Assembly (NCBI GenBank): GCA_902542325.1
Contig: CACBUE010000002.1
Coordinates: 64,057-128,056, forward strand
Source of the DNA: an uncultured SAR86 cluster bacterium
GTDB lineage: Bacteria; Pseudomonadota; Gammaproteobacteria; Magnimaribacterales; Magnimaribacteraceae
Reading direction: 5' to 3'
DNA length: 64,000 bases
Part shown: in pieces, positions 1 through 7,588 of the stretch
How the letters are laid out: each line of letters opens with the position of its first letter
How positions within the stretch are numbered: the stretch's first letter is position 1
Position numbers and translations under genes: made by a program
Notes under the pieces: model-generated
What the model saw: the letters and a program-made list of their open reading frames with translations, nothing else
Told to the model about the DNA's origin: nothing
The model's database searches: none

Positions 1-1
1 G

Positions 2-184
2 CACTTTATAGAATCAGGCCCTCATATGATGCTAATGCCAAAAGATCCTGCGTCTTTAGAAGGTCAATCTACAGACTATACGACTGGTGCGCCTTATGTA
101 ATGTTTGAAGGCTCGCCTTATGCTCACCTAATGATTCCATTAGTTGACTATTATTCTTACCAACCGGAATCATCACCTAAATAA
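2..184 (+). CDS. 3' end of an unrecognised protein
   Basis: The window opens inside this gene. One frame stays open from base 2 to the TAA at 182-184 and encodes about 60 residues beginning HFIESGPHMM and ending QPESSPK. The composition (GPHMMLMPKD, GAPYVMFEGSPYAHLMIP) looks like real protein and the following gene starts 10 bases later. I do not recognise the family with certainty; similar GPHIM...MFKGTPYAHLM stretches occur at the C-termini of conserved hypothetical secreted proteins. The N-terminus lies outside the window, so a signal peptide cannot be checked. Confidence 0.6.
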   Translation, partial: HFIESGPHMMLMPKDPASLEGQSTDYTTGAPYVMFEGSPYAHLMIPLVDYYSYQPESSPK

Positions 185-194
185 ATAAAAATAT

Positions 195-638
195 ATGAAA
201 ATTAAATTAATGAAAAGAATTGGCTTTTTGGCCCTAACAACATTTTTACTTACAAATGTTAGTGCATTATTTGCCTTGGATGTCCAAGGAGATTCATTTG
301 ATGCTGAATTTAAAATAACTTCATGGAGTGCAACAAATACGGATAGCACTATTACATCTGAAGGCATAGTCGGAGAAGGTTTTGGAAAGGTATACCTTAC
401 CCATAACTTTAGATCTAGATCCGGCGACAACACCCAGGGAGATTTTGATGGTCAAGTTAGATCTATCAATAATGATGGTGTCATGGTCACGGCTACCCTC
501 CAAGGAATATGGAAAAGAGAAGGTAAAATTGTGAATATGTATACCTTAGATACTTTTTCTGACGGAGGAATGATTTATGCTGAAGGAAAAGTAGATCTTG
601 TTGAAGGAACCTTAAAATTTAAGGCATTCGAATTTTGA
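195..638 (+). CDS. secreted hypothetical protein
   Basis: This 147-residue protein has a clear N-terminal signal peptide: basic start MKIKLMKR, a hydrophobic core GFLALTTFLLTNVSALFA, then a mature part starting near residue 28. The mature part is polar, glycine-rich and beta-like, with no cysteine and no motif I recognise. Its function is unknown; export to the periplasm is inferred. A second possible start (MKRIGF, five codons in) gives a more usual signal peptide, and neither start has a good ribosome binding site. The gene follows the partial gene by 10 bases and ends just before a strong hairpin terminator. Confidence 0.65.
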   Translation: MKIKLMKRIGFLALTTFLLTNVSALFALDVQGDSFDAEFKITSWSATNTDSTITSEGIVGEGFGKVYLTHNFRSRSGDNTQGDFDGQVRSINNDGVMVTATLQGIWKREGKIVNMYTLDTFSDGGMIYAEGKVDLVEGTLKFKAFEF

Positions 639-652
639 CACTGCAATCAAAC

Positions 653-683
653 AAAAAAATAGGCCGTGAGGCCTATTTTTTTT
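653..683. terminator. bidirectional intrinsic terminator
   Basis: AATAGGCC-GTGA-GGCCTATT forms a perfect 8-bp stem with a 4-base loop. It is flanked by an A-run on the left and a T-run on the right, so it can end transcription from both sides. It lies between the convergent secreted-protein gene (plus) and the VOC gene (minus). Confidence 0.88.
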
Positions 684-700
684 CCTCTTTCCTGCAAGAA

Positions 701-1093
701 CTATGTCATATTAAGAATTCCACAAAGTTTATTTCCAGAAGGATCTCTTAAGTAAGCAAGATACATCTTCATTCCCATACCTTCACGTATACCCGGAGGG
801 TCCTCGCACGTAGAACCTCCATTATTAATTCCCACTTCATGCCATTCATCTCCCTGCTCTACACTCTTTACAGAGAAACCTATGGTGCTTCCATTACCAT
901 GAGTTGCAACCTGATCATCAATTGGTTCAGAAATAAGGAAGACATTTCCATCCAAAAAATACATATATCTTTTATGACCAGTTGGGTTTACGGAAAGAAC
1001 TCCCGGTTCCGCTCCTAAGACAGCGAGAGTGCTGTCATAGAATTTTTTAGACTCTTCAATATCATTAGCTCCTACCATTATGTGACTGTACAT
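701..1093 (-). CDS. VOC (glyoxalase-fold) protein
   Basis: This 130-residue protein matches the vicinal-oxygen-chelate fold: it starts MYSHIMVGANDIEESKKFYD, the usual betaalpha opening with a metal-ligand His near residue 4. It ends with the family-typical YLRDPSGNKLCG. Members include lactoylglutathione lyase, extradiol dioxygenases and antibiotic-resistance proteins; the substrate cannot be told here. Length is normal for a single two-module VOC protein. The start is well supported by an AAGGGGG ribosome binding site a few bases upstream. It lies 9 bases downstream of the ABM/SnoaL gene on the same strand and is probably co-transcribed. Confidence 0.82.
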   Translation of the reverse strand: MYSHIMVGANDIEESKKFYDSTLAVLGAEPGVLSVNPTGHKRYMYFLDGNVFLISEPIDDQVATHGNGSTIGFSVKSVEQGDEWHEVGINNGGSTCEDPPGIREGMGMKMYLAYLRDPSGNKLCGILNMT

Positions 1094-1102
1094 TTTTCCC
1101 CC

Positions 1103-1978
1103 TTAATTAGTTGGTACCACTTGTTTTTTATAAAGCCTTGTTTCTGCCAGTAAATCACTGTGGTACTCATTGAAACTAATAATTTTTCCATCAGCAAACT
1201 TATAAACCATAGCATAATTATTGTTATAAGTTCCGTTAATACCTTGCGCTTTTCCAGACACCCTTAAAACAACACTATCACTATCTCCAATGGTGTCGAC
1301 TACCTCAAGAGCTATTCCTTCTGGTATAAGACGTCCTACTTCTGGAAGAAACTCATTAAAAAAACTGTCAGTATCTGCTTTTGTGCATAAGGTACATATT
1401 CCCATAAACTCAAAAGAGAAATTCTCATGGAGAAGCGATCTTGCTTCATCAGGATTGGTAAATGCCGTATCTAAAAATTTTTGAGCTTTAGCAATATTAT
1501 CTTTTCTCTTATTGGTAAGAATATTATCTCTTGTATAGCCCACTCTAGTAGTTTTAAAGTGTTTAAACGGAAACCCGAGAGCTGTTACGGCTTCAAAGGC
1601 CTCTTTAGAAATATTACCGTAGATTTCTATTTCAAAACTATCTGCCAATCTGTCATGCCCATCTACATATTCTGGAATATAAGGAGCATTAAGGTGAAAT
1701 AATAAAGCTTCACTATCTTCATAAACTTCACTCCAGGTAAATTTCAATGGATTCAAAGGGTCTGAATCAAAGTTATGAAACAACATACCAGGTTCAGTTG
1801 CCTGTACCGCATTATCTACGGTATCTGCTATCTCTAAATATTCATTTACCTTTCCAGGTTTAACCTGAATTCTTGCAATAAGAAGAAAAGGATTATCTCC
1901 TTTAACCCCTTCATGATGCATTGGATAAATGATTGTCAGTGGAGCAATCAAGCTTATTACCAATAAAAACTTTTTCAT
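1103..1978 (-). CDS. secreted ABM-like plus SnoaL-like two-domain protein
   Basis: The 291-residue product has a short signal peptide (MKKFLLVISLIAPLTII). Residues about 30-125 resemble an antibiotic-biosynthesis-monooxygenase (ABM) ferredoxin-like domain: LLIARIQVKPGKVNEYLEIA, then PGMLFHNF and WSEVYEDSEALLFHL. Residues about 160-285 resemble a SnoaL/NTF2-like domain (KAQKFLDTAF, ending KIISFNEYHSD). Both folds bind small, often aromatic or polyketide-like molecules; the reaction here is unknown. Export of such a fusion is unusual because ABM proteins are normally cytoplasmic. The start has an AGGAGA ribosome binding site. It heads a likely two-gene unit with the VOC gene. Confidence 0.72.
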   Translation of the reverse strand: MKKFLLVISLIAPLTIIYPMHHEGVKGDNPFLLIARIQVKPGKVNEYLEIADTVDNAVQATEPGMLFHNFDSDPLNPLKFTWSEVYEDSEALLFHLNAPYIPEYVDGHDRLADSFEIEIYGNISKEAFEAVTALGFPFKHFKTTRVGYTRDNILTNKRKDNIAKAQKFLDTAFTNPDEARSLLHENFSFEFMGICTLCTKADTDSFFNEFLPEVGRLIPEGIALEVVDTIGDSDSVVLRVSGKAQGINGTYNNNYAMVYKFADGKIISFNEYHSDLLAETRLYKKQVVPTN

Positions 1979-2018
1979 TTATTTCTCCTATATAAACGTA
2001 TGATTGATTCAAACATAA

Positions 2019-2648
2019 TTATTTTTTAAACAAAACAATATTCTTATCTGGAAATTCTAAAGTCCAAGACATGTTAGATGCAATATTCGTGAGAGTTTCT
2101 TTAGAGTAAAAGGCTACATGAGTTGGGTCTTTGCGATAATACCAAGAGGCAAAATCTATATTTTTATCATAAAAATTAGTCATGATTCCTAACCATCCAT
2201 CTTTTTTTAGTATTTTATTTAAATCAAAGATTACTTTTGCGGGATCAAAGACATGCTCTAAAACTTCTGTGCAAGATATAAAGTCATAGGGTTTTGAAAA
2301 AATAGTTTCATTAGGAAAAAAATAAGGATCATATACATCCATAATATAACCCGCATCATTAAACATTTTTGCCAGTGCTGGCCCGGGTCCGCATCCAAAA
2401 TCCAACCCCTCTTTATGATTAGATAATCTTTCTTTCAGTGGAATGAAGAGCTTTGAAAGGAATTGTATATATTTCTCATCATCAACAAAGTTTTGATGCT
2501 GCTCATATCTAATTCGCTCATCTTTGTTTGATAAGTAATTTTTGCTATCCAGGAAAATAAGAGAGCATTTAGGACACTTATAATATTTTTTTTGATTCTC
2601 TCTATAAAATAATTGAGTATCAGAATGATTGCAAAGTATGCATTTCAT
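2019..2648 (-). CDS. class I SAM-dependent methyltransferase with N-terminal zinc-ribbon motif
   Basis: The 209-residue protein begins with two Cys pairs (CILC near residues 3-6 and CPKC near 25-28) that would form a zinc ribbon. The SAM-binding loop follows: LDFGCGPGPALAKMF near residue 80, then DVYDPYF. The later segment FISCTEVLEHVFDP is motif II of Methyltransf_23/11-type enzymes, and LKKDGWLGIMTNF is motif III. The substrate is unknown; similar zinc-ribbon methyltransferases act in sugar or natural-product pathways. The gene stands alone on the minus strand, 40 bases upstream of the ABM/SnoaL gene. Confidence 0.8.
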   Translation of the reverse strand: MKCILCNHSDTQLFYRENQKKYYKCPKCSLIFLDSKNYLSNKDERIRYEQHQNFVDDEKYIQFLSKLFIPLKERLSNHKEGLDFGCGPGPALAKMFNDAGYIMDVYDPYFFPNETIFSKPYDFISCTEVLEHVFDPAKVIFDLNKILKKDGWLGIMTNFYDKNIDFASWYYRKDPTHVAFYSKETLTNIASNMSWTLEFPDKNIVLFKK

Positions 2649-2700
2649 TAGCTAATTATCTTTGTTGAATATGATCGCATTTGGACTAATCATACTAAAA

Positions 2701-2728
2701 AAAAGGGAGGCTATTGCCTCCCTTTTCT
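2701..2728. terminator. strong intrinsic terminator after the YRG gene
   Basis: GGGAGGC-TATT-GCCTCCC makes a 7-bp GC-rich stem with A-runs on the left and T's on the right. On the minus strand the hairpin is followed by a run of T, 13 bases past the stop of the YRG microprotein gene. Confidence 0.88.
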
Positions 2729-2740
2729 TCTTAATAAAAA

Positions 2741-2905
2741 TTAAGCAACTCTTTCGATGCCGCGGTAAATTCCTTTACCTGGCTGAGTTGACTTACTTTC
2801 TACGATTTTTTGCTGAACGCCTCTGTAAACAGTGTTAACAGGTGTTTCGCTTCCTGCTGCATTGTTTAAAGGAGCAACTTCAACACCTCTGTATATAGTA
2901 GTCAT
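2741..2905 (-). CDS. 54-residue triple-YRG microprotein
   Basis: The product starts MTTIYRGVEVAP and contains three copies of a (I/V)YRG(V/I) motif: IYRGVE near residue 4, VYRGVQ near 26 and IYRGIE near 48, separated by about 20 polar residues. The YRG motif recalls DUF4278, a small domain best known from cyanobacteria, but I cannot confirm membership. The ORF track extends 21 codons upstream, but a textbook GGAGG lies 8 bases before this internal ATG, so I place the start at 2905. There is no signal peptide or membrane segment. The gene is isolated, with its own consensus promoter, a long leader and a strong terminator. Function unknown. Confidence 0.75.
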   Translation of the reverse strand: MTTIYRGVEVAPLNNAAGSETPVNTVYRGVQQKIVESKSTQPGKGIYRGIERVA

Positions 2906-3091
2906 ATCGTGCCCTCCAGTTTTCGTATCGATTTCGTACATATATCTTTCGATATACACCCTTCTCAACGCGTTCCTTCGGTAGATATTCGGTCTCGTTC
3001 CCTTTCGGTACTTGCTTGCCTTTCTTTGATCAAAGAAAGAGGTTTTCCTATCTTCCTACTTCCGTCTTAACCTGCAGATTAAGATGAACGT
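2906..3091 (-). promoter_or_regulatory. long structured 5' leader of the YRG microprotein
   Basis: This ~186-base untranslated stretch would be transcribed from the consensus promoter just upstream. Reading as RNA it holds TCTTAA-N8-TTAAGA, then a perfect 20-base palindrome (CTTTCTTTGATCAAAGAAAG, 3020-3039), then two imperfect direct copies of TACCGAAAGGGAACGAG / TACCGAAGGAACGCG, then a 6-bp hairpin closed by a GAAA tetraloop (TATATC-GAAA-GATATA). Six GGA triplets occur, the last being the GGAGG of the ribosome binding site. Repeated GGA in hairpins is the hallmark of CsrA/RsmA targets; that link is inference. It could also be a riboregulator of another kind or a small RNA in its own right. 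Confidence 0.5.
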
Positions 3092-3097
3092 GCCTGC

Positions 3098-3126
3098 ATT
3101 ATAGTATAAATATAATCAATGTACAA
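3098..3126 (-). promoter_or_regulatory. sigma70-type promoter of the YRG unit
   Basis: On the minus strand TTGTAC (-35) and a perfect TATAAT (-10) are separated by exactly 17 bases. Transcription would start near 3091 and read through the leader into the YRG gene. Confidence 0.72.
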
Positions 3127-3190
3127 ACTTTTTTGGCATCATTTAAATCTATATGACTAAGTTTTATTTCTGTATAAACTCCGTCAGGAC

Positions 3191-3586
3191 CTACTTTATA
3201 GAACTAAAGAATCTCGCATTTGAGTGAATATATGCATCTGGATTGGGGTGTTTGGACCAAACTTCTTCCCATTCTGGATCAACATCTAAATTAGCAAAAA
3301 ATGTATCTCTGTCTTCTCTGCTGTTGTACTTTGCAACCCATGTTACATTTGGTTGGCCGTTCGGAGATACTATAGGATTAGTGCCTTCCACAATAGCTTC
3401 ATCTCCCCTACTTACCCAAAAATCTACTATTTCGATTCTTTCCTTTCCATACGGCATGAAGTAATTCTCGGCCCAATACACGTATGCTTCAAAAAACTCT
3501 TCTTCAATTGTGTAATCTCTAATCTCGTAGACAGCAGACTTTAAATTGAATGACAGAATTAGCACTGCGATTGCAGATATTTTCAT
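3191..3586 (-). CDS. NIPSNAP-like secreted protein
   Basis: A short signal peptide (MKISAIAVLILSFNLKSA) precedes the segment VYEIRDYTIEEEFFEAY, the usual opening of NIPSNAP-family ferredoxin-like domains. The rest (about residues 45-131) fits one such domain, including VTWVAKYNSREDRDTFFANL and a PEWEEVW segment. NIPSNAP proteins form dimeric alpha/beta barrels related to ABM proteins; no reaction is known for most bacterial members. A GGAGA ribosome binding site precedes the ATG. It is divergent from the DUF885 gene. Confidence 0.7.
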   Translation of the reverse strand: MKISAIAVLILSFNLKSAVYEIRDYTIEEEFFEAYVYWAENYFMPYGKERIEIVDFWVSRGDEAIVEGTNPIVSPNGQPNVTWVAKYNSREDRDTFFANLDVDPEWEEVWSKHPNPDAYIHSNARFFSSIK

Positions 3587-3738
3587 TATTTTCTCCAGTT
3601 ATATAAACAAAGGCTAGATTTTATTCTAACAATAGTCGTCGGGTTTCTTCATAAAATCAAAAATATTTTATAATCATTATTAAAATAACAGATTAGTGCT
3701 TATAGAAGCATATTGGTTAAAAACCTTTTGGTAAATTT

Positions 3739-5568
3739 ATGAAAAAAATAGTCCTAAGTACGGGAATTTTATTAACAGTCATTTTTATTAGTTCTTGTTT
3801 GTACCTGATGAACCTATTTTCGCAGAAACCTGTTTCGATTGATCACTATTTAGCAAAAGATCTAATCAAGAAAATAACTGACTCACCCGAATATATGACT
3901 AATCTTGGTGTGTTTGATAATTTTGGTTTTATCTTTAGACATAACGAAAGGCTGTCAGTGCAAACCTCTGATAAAAGAAATGAGAATTACAAACAAAATC
4001 TAAACCGCTTAAAGATTTTGGAAGGTTTTGATGAAAGCAAACTTAGCAAAAGTCAAAAGATAACTCAAAAGATAGCTATATTTGATACCCAAAACGATAT
4101 TGAAGCATATGAGCGGTTTAAATATCACTCGTATCCATTCAATCAAATAAGTGGTAATCACCTGAACTTAGTAGAGTTTTTGACTGACACTCATCCTATA
4201 AAAAGTTCAAATGATGCACGTAACTATATCGATAGGGTTGAAATGTTTGATGAAGTTCTACTTGAAAATCTAAGCTGGTTAAAAGCACAAAAAGAGCAAG
4301 AAATTTTTCTTCCTAAATTTGTTATGGACCATGTAATTGGACAGCTTGAGGAGCTAATTGGCTACGAAGACTCCAACAACCCCTTAATGCAAATATTTAT
4401 AAAAAAAATTGACGATATTGGAATAGTTGCAGACGAAAGAACTGAGCTAATAAATGAATTAAGTGGAGCTATCAAAGATAATGTTAAGCCGGGCTATCAA
4501 TCAATTCTCAGTTTTATGATTGAGAACTATAAATATGCAAATCAATATCATGGTGTCTGGTCCTTGCCTGATGGTGATGATTTCTATGCTCTCAGGCTGA
4601 GAACTTATACAACAACCGACTACTCCGCAGCTGAAATTCATGAAATTGGCTTGCAAGAAGTAGAAAGAATTGGAAACAGGATGAAAGAAATTTTCTTAGA
4701 GCTTGGTTATGAAGTTAATAAGCCAATCGGAGAGATGATGAGTGATCTTAATGAAAATCCAGAATTTTTATATGAAGACACGCCTGATAGAAAAGAAATA
4801 GTTATTAAAGATTATAATCAGATGGTTAAAGATGCAGAACAAGACGTAAAGCCTTACTTCTTTGATTTTCCAGAAAGCCCGGTAGAAGTAAGGGCGGTGC
4901 CTGAGTACTCAGAAAAGACCGCTGCAGGGGGTTATTATCAGTCACCCAGTTTGGATGGTTCGCGACCTGGAGTCTTCTATGCAAATCTATATGACATAAA
5001 GCAAACACCAAAGTTTGGAATGAGAACATTAACATTTCATGAGGCCGTACCCGGACATCACTTCCAAATAGCATTGAATTTGGAAAATGATGAACTAACT
5101 TTGTATAGACGTCTTGGATACAGAACTTCAGCTTATACTGAGGGCTGGGCCCTTTATGCTGAACAATTAGGAGTTGAAGTAGGGATGACTAAAAGTCTCT
5201 ATGATGAGTTGGGAGTGCTTCAAAGTGAAATGTTCAGAGCTAACAGATTGGTAGTAGATACTGGCTTACATTACAAAAAATGGACTAGGGAAAAAGCTAT
5301 GGAGTATATGAAGAAAGTAACCGGTATGTCTGATACTGAGGTGAGGGTTGAGATTGAAAGATATATTGTTTGGCCTGGACAAGCTACCAGTTACAAGATG
5401 GGCATGATAAAAATCTTAGATTTAAGAGATAAGGCCATGAAAGAACTGGGTGCAAAATTTGATCTTAGAAAATTTCATTCAATAGTTTTAGATCAAGGGA
5501 TAGTCCCTTTATTTATCCTAGATGATTTAATAGATGAATGGATAAATGAAGAGAAAACTGTCAATTAG
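3739..5568 (+). CDS. DUF885-family lipoprotein, probable metallopeptidase
   Basis: The 609-residue product starts with a lipoprotein signal (hydrophobic stretch ending ISSC, lipidated Cys at residue 20). It has the DUF885 signature HEAVPGHH at about residues 434-441 and, about 30 residues on, YTEGWALYAEQLG. The two His/Glu and the downstream Glu are arranged as in gluzincin-type zinc sites, so a secreted peptidase or hydrolase is likely; no substrate is established for most of the family. Length matches the family (about 580-620). The protein should be tethered in the outer or inner membrane facing the periplasm. It is transcribed alone, convergent with the MerC gene. Confidence 0.88.
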   Translation: MKKIVLSTGILLTVIFISSCLYLMNLFSQKPVSIDHYLAKDLIKKITDSPEYMTNLGVFDNFGFIFRHNERLSVQTSDKRNENYKQNLNRLKILEGFDESKLSKSQKITQKIAIFDTQNDIEAYERFKYHSYPFNQISGNHLNLVEFLTDTHPIKSSNDARNYIDRVEMFDEVLLENLSWLKAQKEQEIFLPKFVMDHVIGQLEELIGYEDSNNPLMQIFIKKIDDIGIVADERTELINELSGAIKDNVKPGYQSILSFMIENYKYANQYHGVWSLPDGDDFYALRLRTYTTTDYSAAEIHEIGLQEVERIGNRMKEIFLELGYEVNKPIGEMMSDLNENPEFLYEDTPDRKEIVIKDYNQMVKDAEQDVKPYFFDFPESPVEVRAVPEYSEKTAAGGYYQSPSLDGSRPGVFYANLYDIKQTPKFGMRTLTFHEAVPGHHFQIALNLENDELTLYRRLGYRTSAYTEGWALYAEQLGVEVGMTKSLYDELGVLQSEMFRANRLVVDTGLHYKKWTREKAMEYMKKVTGMSDTEVRVEIERYIVWPGQATSYKMGMIKILDLRDKAMKELGAKFDLRKFHSIVLDQGIVPLFILDDLIDEWINEEKTVN

Positions 5569-5642
5569 CTTTTAATTCAAAAAAAGCTGGGGCACTTTGG
5601 CATATTTAGTATTTATGAGGTAAAAACAATTTAAATAACTGA

Positions 5643-6068
5643 TTAGGCTGAGTGACAAGAATTACATTCAAGTTTTCGGCAAAGTTTATAATTTTTATAA
5701 TGCGCAAAAACTATAATCGATGCTCCGATAACGGTAAATAATTTCTCTCCGAACTCACCCCAAATAAGTGTGCCAATAGTTACAGCAAAAATTAAAGTAA
5801 TGATCCCGAGCAGTCCAGTGACAAAATAGCTTAATTTTGAATGATTTCTCATTCCTCTAAAGAGTGCATAAAGGCTTACTGGTATTGCAAGCAATAATAG
5901 CAGGTAATGTATCAATTCATTGTTATATGAAAGCGTTACGTAACCTGAAAACAAAACTAACAATATAGGCACCAACAAACAATGAGCCAAACAAATAAGC
6001 GATAGGCCAATTGCTGTTTTATCTGAATATTCTTGTGTAACTTTCATTATGTTTTGAAGGCGATGCAC
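5643..6068 (-). CDS. MerC-like membrane protein
   Basis: A small four-helix membrane protein of 141 residues. The first helix holds LSLICLAHCLLVP, with Cys26, His29 and Cys30, the pattern of the MerC mercury-uptake family. Helices follow near 50-67, 82-103 and 107-124, and the tail is Cys-rich (CRKLECNSCHSA), which could bind metal. The codon for MKVTQEY eight residues in is an equally possible start. MerC proteins without mer operons are common in marine bacteria and their metal is uncertain. No mer genes are adjacent; the related MerT/MerP-like operon lies near 59 kb. Confidence 0.75.
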   Translation of the reverse strand: MHRLQNIMKVTQEYSDKTAIGLSLICLAHCLLVPILLVLFSGYVTLSYNNELIHYLLLLLAIPVSLYALFRGMRNHSKLSYFVTGLLGIITLIFAVTIGTLIWGEFGEKLFTVIGASIIVFAHYKNYKLCRKLECNSCHSA

Positions 6069-6115
6069 TTTAAATTATTAAATCTAATAATACAAATTTA
6101 AATTTATTAAATTTT

Positions 6116-6637
6116 CTAAACAATGTTGCTATCAATAAGAACAGCTATTAGTAACGCTGGTTCAGTGCCATTATTTACCCAAGCGTGATTTGTACCTCTT
6201 TGAACAACAACATCATGAGGTTGGAGTGAGACCTCCTCTTCATCCAAAATCAGAGTGACATCCCCTTTGAGGAGAATAATATAATCAATGGTATGGGTCT
6301 CATGCATTGCTGCATTTCGTGAGGTGTCAACCCTATGATGAGCTGCTCCCATTTTCTCAAAGGCCTCTGCAGTAGCCGCCTCTATAACATCCTGAGGAAC
6401 TCCTTCAGGAATTGGATTAATCTGAAAATATCTGAATTTTGTTCCGTCTTTGACTGGTGAAAGAACAATATCTATATCTGCTCTGTCATTATCTGACTTA
6501 GTTTCGAACCCAGATCCGTCAGTATTCCAGATTTCAAATAATCCTCCAGCATCTTCTCCCATTGATCGGGCAGGTGGTCCATCTATTGAAATGATGGATT
6601 TACCATTTTCATTGTGGCCAGTAATTATTCGTCTCAT
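6116..6637 (-). CDS. cupin-domain protein
   Basis: The 173-residue protein has a double-stranded beta-helix core at about residues 95-165: HETHTIDYIILLKGDVTLILDEEEVSLQPHDVVVQRGTNHAW shows the two cupin motifs, with likely metal ligands His, His/Asp and the later His of TNHAW. An N-terminal region of about 90 residues precedes the cupin. Such proteins are isomerases, dioxygenases or sensors of small carboxylic acids; the substrate is unknown. A GGGAG ribosome binding site supports the start. It is the third gene of a tight unit with the hydrolase (19 bases upstream) and the 2OG oxygenase. Confidence 0.82.
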   Translation of the reverse strand: MRRIITGHNENGKSIISIDGPPARSMGEDAGGLFEIWNTDGSGFETKSDNDRADIDIVLSPVKDGTKFRYFQINPIPEGVPQDVIEAATAEAFEKMGAAHHRVDTSRNAAMHETHTIDYIILLKGDVTLILDEEEVSLQPHDVVVQRGTNHAWVNNGTEPALLIAVLIDSNIV

Positions 6638-6656
6638 TGTATTCTCCCATATATGT

Positions 6657-7586
6657 TTATTGACTATGTTCCAAAAGAAACTGGATGGAGTCTTGCATTG
6701 AAGATCTCCTTGCTTGCCAGTTACAACCCAAGTGAGCCCCTATCTTTGCTCTATCTTTAAATAATTTTGTTCTCTCATGTGGCTCATTCATCATAGTTTT
6801 TTTTCCATCTACATCTAGATGATAGTGTGTGCCATCTTTTGCAACAATTGTATGTCGTCTTCCAACTGCTATTGCATTGGGCACAAATACTACTGGGTCT
6901 ACAGAATCAAAAGAATGATGGCTATCTTCATAAGTAATTATCTTACTATTACCCCCATTTTCATTAATGGCTGGAGATAATTCTTCTATCAGAATAGATG
7001 GAGTGTAATCATCGTCTTTACCAATCAGAGTTAAGATAGGTGCATCGCTCCAGCGCATTTCTTCAGGCCACATAAAGGCACCAGGATAGAAAGCTAAGTG
7101 TCCTGCAAATCTTTCACCTGTCGGGGCTAATTTTTCAGCTAAAGGCTCCCAGGCCGAATAAATAGCCGTACTTCCGCCAAGACTCCATCCAGCAATGTAA
7201 ATTTGATTAGAATCTATATCAGGATGATCGGATAAAAGTTTCAGCGCATTAAAGCAATCAGCCAGAACTGTAGCTAAAGTTACTTGTATTTGATCTTCCA
7301 CAATAGAGACGACACCTCTAGCATCAAAACTATTTACTCGAAATACGGCAAAGCCATTATTGAGAAAGTTTACCGAGTGCTCATGGTGATGTCCTCTCCA
7401 TCCCATACTGCCGTGCATACATATAACAAGAGGATATTTTTTTTTCTTTTGCTGAGGAAAGATAAGAGACCCGAACATCTGTTGCTCTTCAGAAGGCTTA
7501 GAATTCAAAATATGAAAGAACTCAAATGGATTTGATGACTTGTAAGTAATTACACCCTCATCACCTGATTGAAATCTGTGCGTCAT
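6657..7586 (-). CDS. alpha/beta hydrolase, dienelactone-hydrolase type
   Basis: Residues about 50-60 (YPLVICMHGSMGWRG) form the oxyanion-hole strand. The nucleophile elbow is GWSLGGS (Ser near residue 155), the acidic residue lies in IGKDDDYTP and the catalytic His in EDSHHSFD. This is the complete triad of the DLH/prolyl-oligopeptidase-like superfamily; length 309 is somewhat longer than classical dienelactone hydrolase (about 235). It likely cleaves an ester or lactone in the cytoplasm. The ORF track starts at a GTG, but the next codon is ATG and gives the arrangement TAGTGATG with the preceding stop codon, suggesting translational coupling to the oxygenase. Confidence 0.82.
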   Translation of the reverse strand: MTHRFQSGDEGVITYKSSNPFEFFHILNSKPSEEQQMFGSLIFPQQKKKKYPLVICMHGSMGWRGHHHEHSVNFLNNGFAVFRVNSFDARGVVSIVEDQIQVTLATVLADCFNALKLLSDHPDIDSNQIYIAGWSLGGSTAIYSAWEPLAEKLAPTGERFAGHLAFYPGAFMWPEEMRWSDAPILTLIGKDDDYTPSILIEELSPAINENGGNSKIITYEDSHHSFDSVDPVVFVPNAIAVGRRHTIVAKDGTHYHLDVDGKKTMMNEPHERTKLFKDRAKIGAHLGCNWQARRSSMQDSIQFLLEHSQ

Positions 7587-7588
7587 CA

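Noticed and set aside
2906-2968. Upstream extension of the YRG ORF (75 residues)
   Set aside because: The extended start is a TTG inside hairpin sequence with no ribosome binding site, while the internal ATG has a perfect GGAGG.
5569-5642. Weak hairpin AGCTTTT...AAAAGCT between DUF885 and MerC genes
   Set aside because: The stem is AT-rich and lacks a clear T-run at the correct distance; it may act as a weak terminator but cannot be supported.
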